24,215 nucleotides of DNA from JACVRN01 sp035276685 (GTDB lineage: Bacteria; Acidobacteriota; Blastocatellia; Pyrinomonadales; Pyrinomonadaceae). Shown in pieces: positions 7,922-14,646 of the stretch. A program made the translations under genes and the position numbers. How positions within the stretch are numbered: position 1 is the first letter of the stretch; each line of letters starts with the position of its first letter. Under the pieces are notes generated by a model. That model had not been told where the DNA came from. It was given only the letters and a program-made list of their open reading frames with translations, and ran no database searches. Location of the stretch: contig DATELK010000046.1 in NCBI GenBank assembly GCA_035276685.1, positions 1-24,215 on the forward strand. The letters are read 5' to 3'.

Positions 7922-8016
7922 AATGCAGAAGGCAGAGTGCAGAATGATGAATGAAAAGAAGCACTCACGTTGAATGCTTTCTTTAATTCATCATTCTGCA
8001 CTCTGCCTTCTGCATT
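7922..8016. repeat. Palindromic repeat family B, copy 1
   Basis: Perfect 31-bp inverted repeat: left arm 7922-7952, right arm 7986-8016, with the core GCAGAAGGCAGAGTGCAGAA. Pairing extends imperfectly inward. It fills the gap between the 83-aa gene (its stop at 8015-8017 overlaps the right arm) and the acyltransferase start (7913). The same core occurs at 17131-17204. Confidence 0.9.
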
Positions 8017-8266
8017 AAATGTTGTGGTCTATGATTTTGATGATGTTGGTGAATGGTATCTTGACTATCTCGCCGTCGGCTCGTTCCATTTTGACGCTCG
8101 GCTTGGTGAGAGCCTGTGTCGTCTTCATGCTGCGGACTATACCGCGCACGCGGCTGCCATCTTCGGTGACAATCTCCACGTTGTCTTTGCCGTAAAGCGG
8201 CTGTAGCGCGGCAAGGGCTTTTGTAACTTCCACAATTTTGTTCCTGTCGTCTGAACCCGGTTTCAC
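8015..8266 (-). CDS. Small conserved-looking hypothetical protein
   Basis: 83 aa, no family I can name with certainty. The C-terminal 55 residues read as alternating beta strands (NVEIVTEDGSRVRGIVRS, VKMERADGEIVKIPFTNIIKII), like a small beta-barrel (Sm/SH3-like) fold. The start given is GTG 8264-8266, which has no good ribosome site. An internal GTG at 8231-8233 has AGGA 8 nt upstream and would give 72 aa. The stop TAA overlaps repeat B1. An imperfect hairpin (8277-8303) lies just upstream of the start. Composition matches neighbouring genes, so I think it is real. Confidence 0.6.
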   Translation of the reverse strand: MKPGSDDRNKIVEVTKALAALQPLYGKDNVEIVTEDGSRVRGIVRSMKTTQALTKPSVKMERADGEIVKIPFTNIIKIIDHNI

Positions 8267-8276
8267 TGTAGCCGCA

Positions 8277-8303
8277 CGGAAACAGTGACGCTCACGGCTT
8301 CCG
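8277..8303. promoter_or_regulatory. Imperfect hairpin upstream of the 83-aa gene
   Basis: CGGAA (8277-8281) pairs with TTCCG (8299-8303). Inside it GTGA pairs with TCAC around a CGC loop, with two mismatches between. It lies about 10 nt upstream of the minus-strand GTG start, so it may affect that gene's leader. It could be incidental in GC-rich DNA. Confidence 0.3.
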
Positions 8304-8488
8304 TTGCCGGCCGACCAACTCTCTTACGGCTTTATGTGATTACGTTGATGTCTCAAACCTGCCCCGTGTTGCCACAGCCCCAGGCCCATGAAGGCCCTTT
8401 GAGCTTTTAGCTTTACGGGACGGCGGATTCCATAAGCATGAATCGTGCCGACCCTTCCGCCCTGATGTTATTTTCGGCCTCTTGAGAG
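8304..8488. other. Intergenic stretch with no gene seen
   Basis: Divergent spacer between the minus-strand 83-aa gene and the plus-strand PDZ gene. I see no credible ORF. AGGCCC is repeated at a short distance around 8381-8398. No convincing promoter for the minus-strand gene could be picked out. Confidence 0.5.
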
Positions 8489-8494
8489 TACAAT
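8489..8494 (+). promoter_or_regulatory. Possible -10 element for the PDZ gene
   Basis: TACAAT matches five of six positions of the sigma70 -10 consensus. No good -35 is seen at 16-18 nt upstream. If used, transcription would start near 8501, giving a leader of about 186 nt that includes the folded region 8515-8659. Confidence 0.35.
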
Positions 8495-8514
8495 AAATCC
8501 GAATTAAGGGCTAC

Positions 8515-8659
8515 CATCGAGTATTCCGAAGAGAGAGCGGGCTTCGCGCCCTTTTCCAGCTTCGATGCAACCGGAATGCTCCATTTGACGTACTAATTTA
8601 CGCCGGGCAAGCGAGGGCTTTCGAGCGCGGCCTTCCGAAGAGGGCCCGAAGAGCCTTTT
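8515..8659 (+). promoter_or_regulatory. Candidate structured 5' leader with terminator-like hairpin
   Basis: GAGTATTCCG (8519-8528) can form a 10-bp helix (one G-U) with CGGAATGCTC (8572-8581). CATCGA (8515-8520) can alternatively pair with TCGATG (8562-8567), a mutually exclusive or pseudoknot-type pairing. Near the gene, GGCTTTCG (8616-8623) pairs with CGAAGAGCC (8647-8655, one bulge) around GGCC/GGCC and is followed by TTTT (8656-8659). The 10-mer TTCCGAAGAG occurs both in the first helix (8524-8533) and in the terminator-like loop (8633-8642). The arrangement resembles a cis-regulatory leader, but it matches no riboswitch class I recognise. Confidence 0.35.
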
Positions 8660-8686
8660 GCCTACAGACCTGGCGAACTGAAAATC

Positions 8687-9721
8687 ATGCAACCTGAAAG
8701 ACCTGAGACCAAGTCAAGCAGCTCTGAATTCGAGAGCACGCAGTGTCCACAATGCCAGGCGGTGCTGCCGCGCGGCCTACGCTTTTGTCGCGCCTGCGGC
8801 TACAGGCTTGGCGAAGGGCTGGAAGAGTACGTGGAGACCGTCAGGCTCAAGCCGCGCGTGAGCGGCGAGGCCAAGTCTGCCCCGACCAATGAGGCCGCGC
8901 AAGCGCAGAATACCTCTCCTTTTCAGCCGCAGCCCTGGGCACCTATGGCCCCGCACGCTCCGGCCATGGCTATACAGAAGGGCGCGAAGTTCAGTTGCGC
9001 GAAGCCGCGAAAGGGCCACTGGTTCCTCTGGATGATAATCGCCATAGTAATCATGTCGGTCGCGGGCGGCGGTCTGCTGACGCCCTTCGCGCTGCGCGCC
9101 AACCGTGCGCGGCGCGCCGCGGCAACCGTTGCCGCCAAGCAGTCTTTCTTCGGAATCTCGGGCTTCAGGAGCGACGGCGGCGGCGCGTCCTTCGATTACG
9201 TGACGCCTCCGGGCGGCCCTGCGGATAAGGCTGGTCTCGTCGGCGGCGACGTTATCACGAGCTACGACGGACAGCCTGTTAAGAACGCGGACGACATGCG
9301 GAGGCTCCTGGAAGCCACGCCCGTAGGCAAGACCGTTGACGTAGTCTACTTGCGAGACGGCCAGACTCGCACAGGGCAGTTGACGACCATCACGAAGGAA
9401 GAGGGCGAAAGGCTTGGCGACGCCTTTGACGAACGCGAGAAGGGCTACCTGAAGGAAGGCACGGACATCGACCGCGTGATTGTTCCGGGCATGAACATCT
9501 ACGGCGTGCGTCTGAACAAGATTAGCCGAAGCGGCCCGGCTGATTTGGCCGGACTCAAGGACGGCGACATAGTGATAGAGTTCGGCGGCATCCCTACGCG
9601 CACCAGGCGCGAGCTTGAGTTCAGAATCGAGCGCGCAGAGCCCTACAGCACTGTGACGGTCGTGGTCATACGCGACGGGCAGCGAATGGAGATTCCCGTC
9701 AAGGTAGGTCTTGAGCCTTAA
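8687..9721 (+). CDS. Zinc-ribbon, membrane-anchored double-PDZ protein
   Basis: 344 aa. The N-terminus has a zinc ribbon (C20-x2-C23, C34-x2-C37), followed by a Pro/Ala-rich linker, one membrane helix (about 112-134), and two PDZ domains outside the membrane (about 150-238 and 268-344; signatures GPADKAGLVGGDVI and GPADLAGLKDGDIV). PDZ pairs like this occur in HtrA/DegP and S41 proteases, but no protease domain is present, so it is probably a scaffold or adaptor that binds C-terminal peptides in the periplasm. ATG 8687 is the only good start; the ribosome site is weak. Its TAA overlaps the stop of the convergent 117-aa gene (TTAA). Confidence 0.85.
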   Translation: MQPERPETKSSSSEFESTQCPQCQAVLPRGLRFCRACGYRLGEGLEEYVETVRLKPRVSGEAKSAPTNEAAQAQNTSPFQPQPWAPMAPHAPAMAIQKGAKFSCAKPRKGHWFLWMIIAIVIMSVAGGGLLTPFALRANRARRAAATVAAKQSFFGISGFRSDGGGASFDYVTPPGGPADKAGLVGGDVITSYDGQPVKNADDMRRLLEATPVGKTVDVVYLRDGQTRTGQLTTITKEEGERLGDAFDEREKGYLKEGTDIDRVIVPGMNIYGVRLNKISRSGPADLAGLKDGDIVIEFGGIPTRTRRELEFRIERAEPYSTVTVVVIRDGQRMEIPVKVGLEP

Positions 9722-10071
9722 GCCCTGTTGGAGTATTCCCTGAGCCGCTCTTCCATCGCGCGGCGAATCTCTTCGCGCTTCTCTTCGGGCGCGTTCGGCT
9801 CGAACGTCTGAAAGAGAGCGTAAGGCGTCTCGGCCACAAGCCTCAACTCCCATGCCTCGCGTCCCTCAAAGGAGGGGCGCGCAAACCACAGAGCATCAAT
9901 GTCCGACTCTTCAAGGTGTGCGTCGGCGAAAATCTCTCCGGCCGCGTCCCCTATCTCCGCGCGAGTGGCCAAACGAAGCAGCACGCGCCTGAGCCGCCAC
10001 TGGTGACGGCTGTAGTTGGCTATTATCTCGCTTAGCTGGCCGACCCGCTCCATCTCTTCCCCGGACGACAC
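9718..10071 (-). CDS. Hypothetical cytoplasmic protein
   Basis: 117 aa from GTG 10069-10071, or 111 aa from ATG 10051-10053, which has GGGGAAGAG right before it and looks the better start. No recognised family. The N-terminal half is basic and helical (RHQWRLRRVLLRLATRAEIG), the middle is acidic, and the end is a charged helix (PEEKREEIRRAMEERLREY). No signal or membrane segment. It shares its stop region with the PDZ gene and lies downstream of an NTF2-like lipoprotein gene on the same strand, separated by a strong hairpin. Confidence 0.65.
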   Translation of the reverse strand: MSSGEEMERVGQLSEIIANYSRHQWRLRRVLLRLATRAEIGDAAGEIFADAHLEESDIDALWFARPSFEGREAWELRLVAETPYALFQTFEPNAPEEKREEIRRAMEERLREYSNRA

Positions 10072-10083
10072 GAAGGTGAAACT

Positions 10084-10120
10084 GAAAGCCAGCCGAAAAG
10101 CATGTGGGCGGCTGGCTTTC
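10084..10120 (-). terminator. 12-bp perfect hairpin between two minus-strand genes
   Basis: GAAAGCCAGCCG (10084-10095) and CGGCTGGCTTTC (10109-10120) are perfect reverse complements with a 13-nt loop. It lies downstream of the lipoprotein gene and 13 nt upstream of the next minus-strand start. The T-run after the stem on the minus strand is weak, so this may be an attenuator or mRNA-stability hairpin rather than a full terminator. The palindrome AGAGAGCGCTCTCT (10128-10141) is next to it. Confidence 0.5.
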
Positions 10121-10171
10121 GCTACAGAGAGAGCGCTCTCTTCAGATTAAAGAGCGCGCGTTTGCTTTCCC

Positions 10172-10654
10172 TTACTTGTTGGAATTGCCGTTGCCGGTGC
10201 CGGTGCCGGATGTTCCAGAGCTATTCTTGAAGGCGTCGCGGAACATCTGGTCAAAGGCAATCTTCCAGTCGCCGTCTTCCTTGATGAAAGGAACCGTCTC
10301 CCAAGCTCCGGTCTTGTCGTTCTTGACTTCGAGCGTGGCCTTTTCGCCGTCTATCTTTTCGTTTCGCGTCTCCGGCATCTTGTTGGCGTCCGTAGTGGTC
10401 GTGCTGGCCAGTCCCGTCTGTAGAGCTTCGTCCAGAGACTTCGGCGGGCTCTGCGCCTTGGCGAACTGCTCGAACATCTCAAGCGTTCCCTTCGAGAGCG
10501 TCTTCTTCAGGGCGGTGGCGTCCTTCTTCTGCAAGGCTTCAAAGTAGGCTTTAAGCGTGGCGCTCGGCGACGAGCCGAGGCGATTGCAGGCGACGCCTGA
10601 TAAGGCTATGGCTAAGGCCAGGGCGGCGAGCACGGTTGATTTACTAAGCTTCAT
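10172..10654 (-). CDS. NTF2-like (DUF4878-type) lipoprotein
   Basis: 160 aa. A lipoprotein-type signal peptide (hydrophobic 8-22, ending SGVAC with Cys23) is followed by a small cone-shaped NTF2-like fold: ATLKAYFEALQKKDATALKK (helices) and later strands KATLEVKN and WETVPFIKEDGDWKIAFD. It ends in a Gly/Thr/Ser/Asn tail. Families of this type are extracytoplasmic and mostly of unknown ligand. ATG at 10652-10654 is preceded by GAGGAGAAGAG, a strong ribosome site. A -10-like TATACT lies upstream, so it probably has its own promoter, divergent from the M15 peptidase operon. Confidence 0.82.
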   Translation of the reverse strand: MKLSKSTVLAALALAIALSGVACNRLGSSPSATLKAYFEALQKKDATALKKTLSKGTLEMFEQFAKAQSPPKSLDEALQTGLASTTTTDANKMPETRNEKIDGEKATLEVKNDKTGAWETVPFIKEDGDWKIAFDQMFRDAFKNSSGTSGTGTGNGNSNK

Positions 10655-10712
10655 CTCTTCTCCTCAAAGCTAACGGTTCCAGGTCTGAACTACCGGATTG
10701 AAAGGGCAGCAG

Positions 10713-10718
10713 AGTATA
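10713..10718 (-). promoter_or_regulatory. Possible -10 box for the NTF2-like lipoprotein gene
   Basis: On the minus strand this reads TATACT (five of six consensus positions), about 59 nt upstream of the ATG. No clear -35 is visible at the expected distance. The transcript leader would be about 50 nt. Confidence 0.35.
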
Positions 10719-10759
10719 CATCAAAAGAGAAGGCAAAAGCAGGTTTTGTCTTTCGGTTG

Positions 10760-10789
10760 TTGACCGCGCGGGCTGGCGAACTCTATGAT
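10760..10789 (+). promoter_or_regulatory. Sigma70-type promoter of the M15/zinc-ribbon operon
   Basis: TTGACC (10760-10765) and TATGAT (10784-10789) are separated by 18 nt. Each matches five of six consensus bases. The start point would be near 10796, about 64 nt before ATG 10860. This is the best promoter in the window, and there is no terminator between it and 14693. Confidence 0.65.
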
Positions 10790-10859
10790 TCGAGTGCGGA
10801 CGGCCCTGAGAGAAAGAGTTTGAATGCCTCCCGCCGGATACCTGCTCTGAAAGCGCTTC

Positions 10860-11930
10860 ATGTTAAGAGAAGAAAAACCTAACGCACTGGTGCAGACCGA
10901 GAGTCAGGCAGGCTTCATGCGCCTGCCTCGCGGCGGCGTCCTACTCTGCTCGCTCGCGCTGGCCTTCGGCGCGGCGTGGGCCATCACCAGTTGGGCGCAA
11001 TCCAGAATGGGTAAAGGCGCTCGGGCGCAGCAGGCCGAAGCCTTGCCGCCTGAGCCTGAGCGCGCCGCCGCGACTTCCAACCAGAGAAACAGTAGCCAGA
11101 TGAGCGAAGAGAGCGAAGATAAGAATAAGATGAGCGCGCCCGTCAGCTTCTACAAGGCGCTTGAGAGCGCGCTTAAGGAGCGCGGCCTGCGGCTCGTTGA
11201 AGTCTGCGACCTGACAGACCCCGTGGGCCGCCGCATAATGGAAGATTACGGCGCGGTCTTCGTAGCCGCTGAGAGCATACTGCCTCCGCCCGTCTGCATC
11301 TTCAGCAGCGAGGCAGAGGTCATACGGTTTCAGACGGAAGCGAAGTTCAGGGCGGCCGTTCTTGGCGGCACGCGCATAGAGCTTCAACCGGCGGCGATGG
11401 ACGCTCTTCTGGCGGCGCGCGAAGAGGCGAGGCGCGAAGGCCTGGACATCACGCCTCGCGGAGGCGAGGAAGCCGCGAGGCGCAGCTATCAGGACACGGT
11501 CAGGCTCTGGAACACTCGCTTTCTTCCGGCTCTCTCCTACTGGATGAAGCGCGGGCGGTTAACGAAAGAGCAGGTCGCGCGCCTGAAGAGCTTGTCTTTG
11601 ACGGAGCAGGTGCGAGAGGTGCTTGAGCTTGAAGCGGACGGCATCTACTTCAGCAAGGATTTTTCAAAATCCATACTCTACTCGATAGCCGCGCCCGGAA
11701 CCTCTCAGCACATAATGATGCTGGCGCTTGACGTTGACCAGTTCATGGACGGGCGCGTCCGCAGAATCCTTGCGCGCCACGGCTGGTTCCAGACGGTTAA
11801 AAGCGACCTGCCGCACTTCACCTATCTGGGGCTGGAAGAGCGTGAGCTGCCCTCGCGCGGGCTCCGACAGGTCACTTCCGGCTCTCAGCTCTTCTGGATT
11901 CCGAACGTAGAAGGCGCGAGCCCTCAGTAG
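10860..11930 (+). CDS. Membrane-anchored VanY-like M15 peptidase (divergent)
   Basis: 356 aa. One N-terminal membrane helix (about 26-43) is followed by a Gln/Glu-rich linker and then a domain that reads like the M15B/VanY D-Ala-D-Ala carboxypeptidase (LAS) family. PGTSQHIMMLALDVD gives H284-x6-D291, and DLPHFTYLG gives H319, matching the His-Asp-His zinc set. AMDALLAAREEARREGLDIT and the following region (RRSYQDTVRLWNTR) resemble the core before the metal site. It would trim peptidoglycan stem peptides outside the membrane. It is divergent, lacking the usual WH in the last motif. It heads a likely operon with three zinc-ribbon paralogues. ATG 10860 is used; in-frame ATG 10917 is a possible alternative. 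Confidence 0.7.
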   Translation: MLREEKPNALVQTESQAGFMRLPRGGVLLCSLALAFGAAWAITSWAQSRMGKGARAQQAEALPPEPERAAATSNQRNSSQMSEESEDKNKMSAPVSFYKALESALKERGLRLVEVCDLTDPVGRRIMEDYGAVFVAAESILPPPVCIFSSEAEVIRFQTEAKFRAAVLGGTRIELQPAAMDALLAAREEARREGLDITPRGGEEAARRSYQDTVRLWNTRFLPALSYWMKRGRLTKEQVARLKSLSLTEQVREVLELEADGIYFSKDFSKSILYSIAAPGTSQHIMMLALDVDQFMDGRVRRILARHGWFQTVKSDLPHFTYLGLEERELPSRGLRQVTSGSQLFWIPNVEGASPQ

Positions 11931-11977
11931 ATATAGAGAAAGAGACGCGTGGGAAAGATTCCCCGCCCGAATGATTG

Positions 11978-12910
11978 ATGAAGCGTTGTCCCACCTGTCA
12001 GAGCGTTTACACGGATGATTCGCTCTCTTACTGTTTGCAGGACGGCTCCAAGCTCGCGGTAGTGCGCGATTCGTCTTCCGAAGAGACGTGGCAGATGACC
12101 GGCTCGGAGGCGCGCACCTCCGGGGCAGAGCCTCCGCCGACGGAGATTCTCAGGCCGGAGGACATGCCCACGGCGAGGGTCGAAGGCCCCGTCCCTACCA
12201 GAGAGCAGCAGCGGGCGCGGCCGACAGCCGTCACCAAGGAGCCGACGCCCGTCTCTTCGTCAACGGCCGCCGCGCCGCCGCCCAGAAGCAACTCCGCCGT
12301 CGTAGCTCTCTCCGTCATAGTGGCACTTCTGCTCGTCACGCTTGGCGGGCTCATCACCTGGGTCATGATGCGCGACCGTGGGCGGACGACCGAGACGCAG
12401 AGCGTGACGACCAACTCCAATCAGGCGGGCACGCGTCAGGAGAACACTCAGCCCCCGCGCTCGAACACGAACGCGGCAGCCAACACCGCGGCGACGCCGC
12501 AACCGTCGCCGGTTGACGTGGCGGCTGCGCGTGCCGAGGTGCAGGCCGCTTTGAACGGCTGGGCAGAGACTGTGCGGCGCAGCAACCTCGAAGAGCACAT
12601 GAAATATTACGCGGACACGTTGGATGTTTATTACAATGCTACGAACGTGAGCCGCTCACGCGTGCGCGACGACCGCGAGGCGGCCTTCTCGAAATACAGC
12701 TCTATGGACATGCAGGTTGCGAACATCAACATAGAGATTGACCAGACGGGCACGCGCGCCATCGCCACCTTTGATAAGACCTTCGACTTTCGCAACGAAG
12801 AGAAGAGCTTCAACGGCTCCGGCCTGAACCGCTTCTGGTTTACCAAGACGGGCGGGCGCTGGCGCATCACGGGCGAAAAAGAGCTGAAGAACTATTACGT
12901 CAATCGTTAG
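11978..12910 (+). CDS. Zinc-ribbon/TM protein with SnoaL (NTF2)-like domain, paralogue 1
   Basis: 310 aa. It starts MKRCPTC with C4, C7, C19 and D22 (CPTCQSVYTDDSLSYCLQDG), a short ribbon with three Cys and one Asp as probable fourth ligand. Then come a Pro/Thr/Glu linker, a membrane helix (about 108-130), a Thr/Asn/Gln-rich spacer, and a C-terminal NTF2/SnoaL-like domain (about 180-310; LNGWAETVRRSNLEEHMKYY... WRITGEKEL). The ribbon should be cytosolic and the C-terminal domain outside. ATG 11978 is preferred over TTG 11975 because it matches the paralogues' MKRC start. It lies 47 nt after the M15 gene. Function unknown; likely ligand sensing or binding. Confidence 0.82.
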   Translation: MKRCPTCQSVYTDDSLSYCLQDGSKLAVVRDSSSEETWQMTGSEARTSGAEPPPTEILRPEDMPTARVEGPVPTREQQRARPTAVTKEPTPVSSSTAAAPPPRSNSAVVALSVIVALLLVTLGGLITWVMMRDRGRTTETQSVTTNSNQAGTRQENTQPPRSNTNAAANTAATPQPSPVDVAAARAEVQAALNGWAETVRRSNLEEHMKYYADTLDVYYNATNVSRSRVRDDREAAFSKYSSMDMQVANINIEIDQTGTRAIATFDKTFDFRNEEKSFNGSGLNRFWFTKTGGRWRITGEKELKNYYVNR

Positions 12911-12951
12911 AGAACGCCTCGTAGAATCTTATAGAGAGAAGTTTGAAGAGG

Positions 12952-13713
12952 ATGAAGCATTGCCCCAGATGCGGCAGCAGTTACACGGACGACACGCTCG
13001 TCTACTGCCTACAGGACGGCGCAACTCTTCAGCAGTCGAGCGGGCAGAGCAATCCTTTGAGCATGGTGGCGACGCTCAGCGACGATGCCCAGACGGCAGA
13101 TTCCGCGAGCGCGCGTCCTGACCTCTCTTCAGCCCCGACCGTAGAGATTCCTTCATCGGCGCTTCCGACCTCTCTTTATCAGGAAGCGAGAGCGACGACC
13201 GGGCCTTCTGGCGCTGCTGGCCGCGCGCCTTCTGCTTCCGTGGCGGAAGCGGGCGCGACTACGCGCGTCATCCTCACGACGGCCATCGTGACGACGCTGC
13301 TGCTGGCCGCAGGAGGCTTCGGGGCGTGGCTCTTCTTTCGCGGCGCGGGCGACGGGCGAGGGCGCGAAGCCGCGCGCAACTCTGCCTTAACATCAAACTC
13401 GCCGAGCGCGGCAAACGAATCCGGCGCGGCACAGTCCAACAGTCAGACTGTAAACGCTGACAGGCCCGACAAGGGCGGGCGATGGTTCGTAGTCCTCGGG
13501 GCATTCCAGCAACGCAGCGGCGCTAACGAGCGCATGGAGGACGTGCGTCGTGAGGGCTTCGACGCGCGAGTCGTTTACAGCAACGACTATCCGAACTTTA
13601 CGAGCGACCTGTGGCTGGTCGTGATGGGCCCCTATACCAGAAACAGGGCGGAAGAGGTTCTGGAACAGGTGCGCCCGAAAATCAAGGACGCCTACACCAA
13701 GTCCGGCTGGTGA
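12952..13713 (+). CDS. Zinc-ribbon/TM protein with SPOR domain, paralogue 2
   Basis: 253 aa. The same N-terminal ribbon (CPRCGSSYTDDTLVYCLQDG: C4, C7, C19, D22) and linker are followed by a membrane helix (about 102-124) and an Asn/Ser-rich spacer. It ends in a SPOR domain (about 177-253; RWFVVLGAFQQRSGANERM ... LWLVVMGPYTRNRAEEVL). SPOR domains bind denuded peptidoglycan strands at division sites, so this protein is likely tethered between membrane and cell wall. TTG 12943 is in frame upstream, but ATG 12952 aligns with the paralogues. It lies 41 nt after paralogue 1. Confidence 0.87.
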   Translation: MKHCPRCGSSYTDDTLVYCLQDGATLQQSSGQSNPLSMVATLSDDAQTADSASARPDLSSAPTVEIPSSALPTSLYQEARATTGPSGAAGRAPSASVAEAGATTRVILTTAIVTTLLLAAGGFGAWLFFRGAGDGRGREAARNSALTSNSPSAANESGAAQSNSQTVNADRPDKGGRWFVVLGAFQQRSGANERMEDVRREGFDARVVYSNDYPNFTSDLWLVVMGPYTRNRAEEVLEQVRPKIKDAYTKSGW

Positions 13714-13741
13714 GCGGCCCCGGCGCGCTTTCGGTCAAAAG

Positions 13742-14587
13742 ATGAAACGCTGCCCCACTTGCGGTAATACTTATACGAATGACGCGCTGGTCTTCTGTCT
13801 TGAGGACGGCGCGAGGCTCACGAGTCTAAGCAACCCGCAGTCAAGCTATGACCCTGAGGCGACGCTTCGCATCTCTGCGGGAGAGAGTCCATTAGCGCCG
13901 ACCGAAGCCGCGAGGCCGCAGGCAGCGCAGACCATCAGGCAAACTCCCGCGCCGCACACAGTCCCGCCGCGCGGGCCGCAACCCACGAGCGAGAGCCAGC
14001 CGCCGCCTTCTTCATCGCCATCATCATCAACAGCCGCGCACGTTCCGCCGCCGCAGAAATCTACGAGCCCCGTCATAGTGGCGGGCATCACTGCCATTGT
14101 CGTGCTACTGCTGGTCATAGCAGGCATAGGCGTGGCGCTTCTCGTGCGCGACTCATCACAGGGCACGGGAACCGGCGCGGCCGAGAACAACAATCGAGCC
14201 TCCAACAGAGAGACTACGAATCGCGCCTCTACAAATACGACGAGCGAGGGCGGCAACACTTACGACTCCGCGAACAGGACGACGACGAACGGCGCGAACC
14301 GCAACGCCTCTTCTACAAGCTCTACCGGCACCGCGGAGGCTAAAGTGGTGCGCGGCGCTCCGCTTGATGAGAGCGACCTCGCCTCACTTTCCAGTGAAGA
14401 GCTCAGGCGGCTTCGCAACGCAGTCTACGCGCGGCACGGCCGCACCTTCGACACTCCTGAATTGCAGCGCTACTTCGAGACGCGCCCGTGGTACAGGCCG
14501 CGCTCGGACTACAGCGAGTCTTCGCTTACAGCCACAGACCTTGCCAACATCAAGCTCATTCAGAGTGTGGAGCAGAGCCGCGCCTGA
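13742..14587 (+). CDS. Zinc-ribbon/TM protein with YARHG domain, paralogue 3
   Basis: 281 aa. It has the N-terminal ribbon (CPTCGNTYTNDALVFCLEDG: C4, C7, C19, D22), a Pro/Ser-rich linker, a membrane helix (about 107-132) and a long Asn/Thr/Ser spacer. It ends in a YARHG domain (about 205-281; LRNAVYARHGRTF with Y229-A-R-H-G233, then YFETRPWYRPR). YARHG is an extracellular domain of unknown function found in bacterial surface proteins. The gene lies 28 nt after paralogue 2 with no clear ribosome site, and is last in the likely operon before the terminator at 14693-14728. Confidence 0.87.
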   Translation: MKRCPTCGNTYTNDALVFCLEDGARLTSLSNPQSSYDPEATLRISAGESPLAPTEAARPQAAQTIRQTPAPHTVPPRGPQPTSESQPPPSSSPSSSTAAHVPPPQKSTSPVIVAGITAIVVLLLVIAGIGVALLVRDSSQGTGTGAAENNNRASNRETTNRASTNTTSEGGNTYDSANRTTTNGANRNASSTSSTGTAEAKVVRGAPLDESDLASLSSEELRRLRNAVYARHGRTFDTPELQRYFETRPWYRPRSDYSESSLTATDLANIKLIQSVEQSRA

Positions 14588-14611
14588 CGCTGGCGCTCGA
14601 AAGAAAAGTTG

Positions 14612-14640
14612 TTGCAAGCCGGAGCCTGCGGGTGTATAGT
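14612..14640 (+). promoter_or_regulatory. Candidate promoter for a short transcript
   Basis: TTGCAA (14612-14617) and TATAGT (14635-14640) are 17 nt apart. The -10 matches five of six bases and the -35 four of six. It lies after the stop of the YARHG gene, points towards a strong terminator only about 50 nt away, and has no ordinary gene downstream on this strand. Confidence 0.45.
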
Positions 14641-14646
14641 CCTCGG

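Noticed and set aside
8504..8692. Minus-strand 62-aa ORF in the gene-free stretch
   Set aside because: No ribosome site or domain, and it overlaps the folded leader and the PDZ start. It is more likely chance.
9718..9721. Overlapping stops TTAA of convergent genes considered as a repeat insertion site
   Set aside because: No repeat sequence flanks it; it is a simple tail-to-tail overlap.
8777..9853. Minus-strand ORF of 358 aa opposite the PDZ gene
   Set aside because: Antisense of a gene with clear zinc-ribbon and PDZ motifs; no domain of its own.
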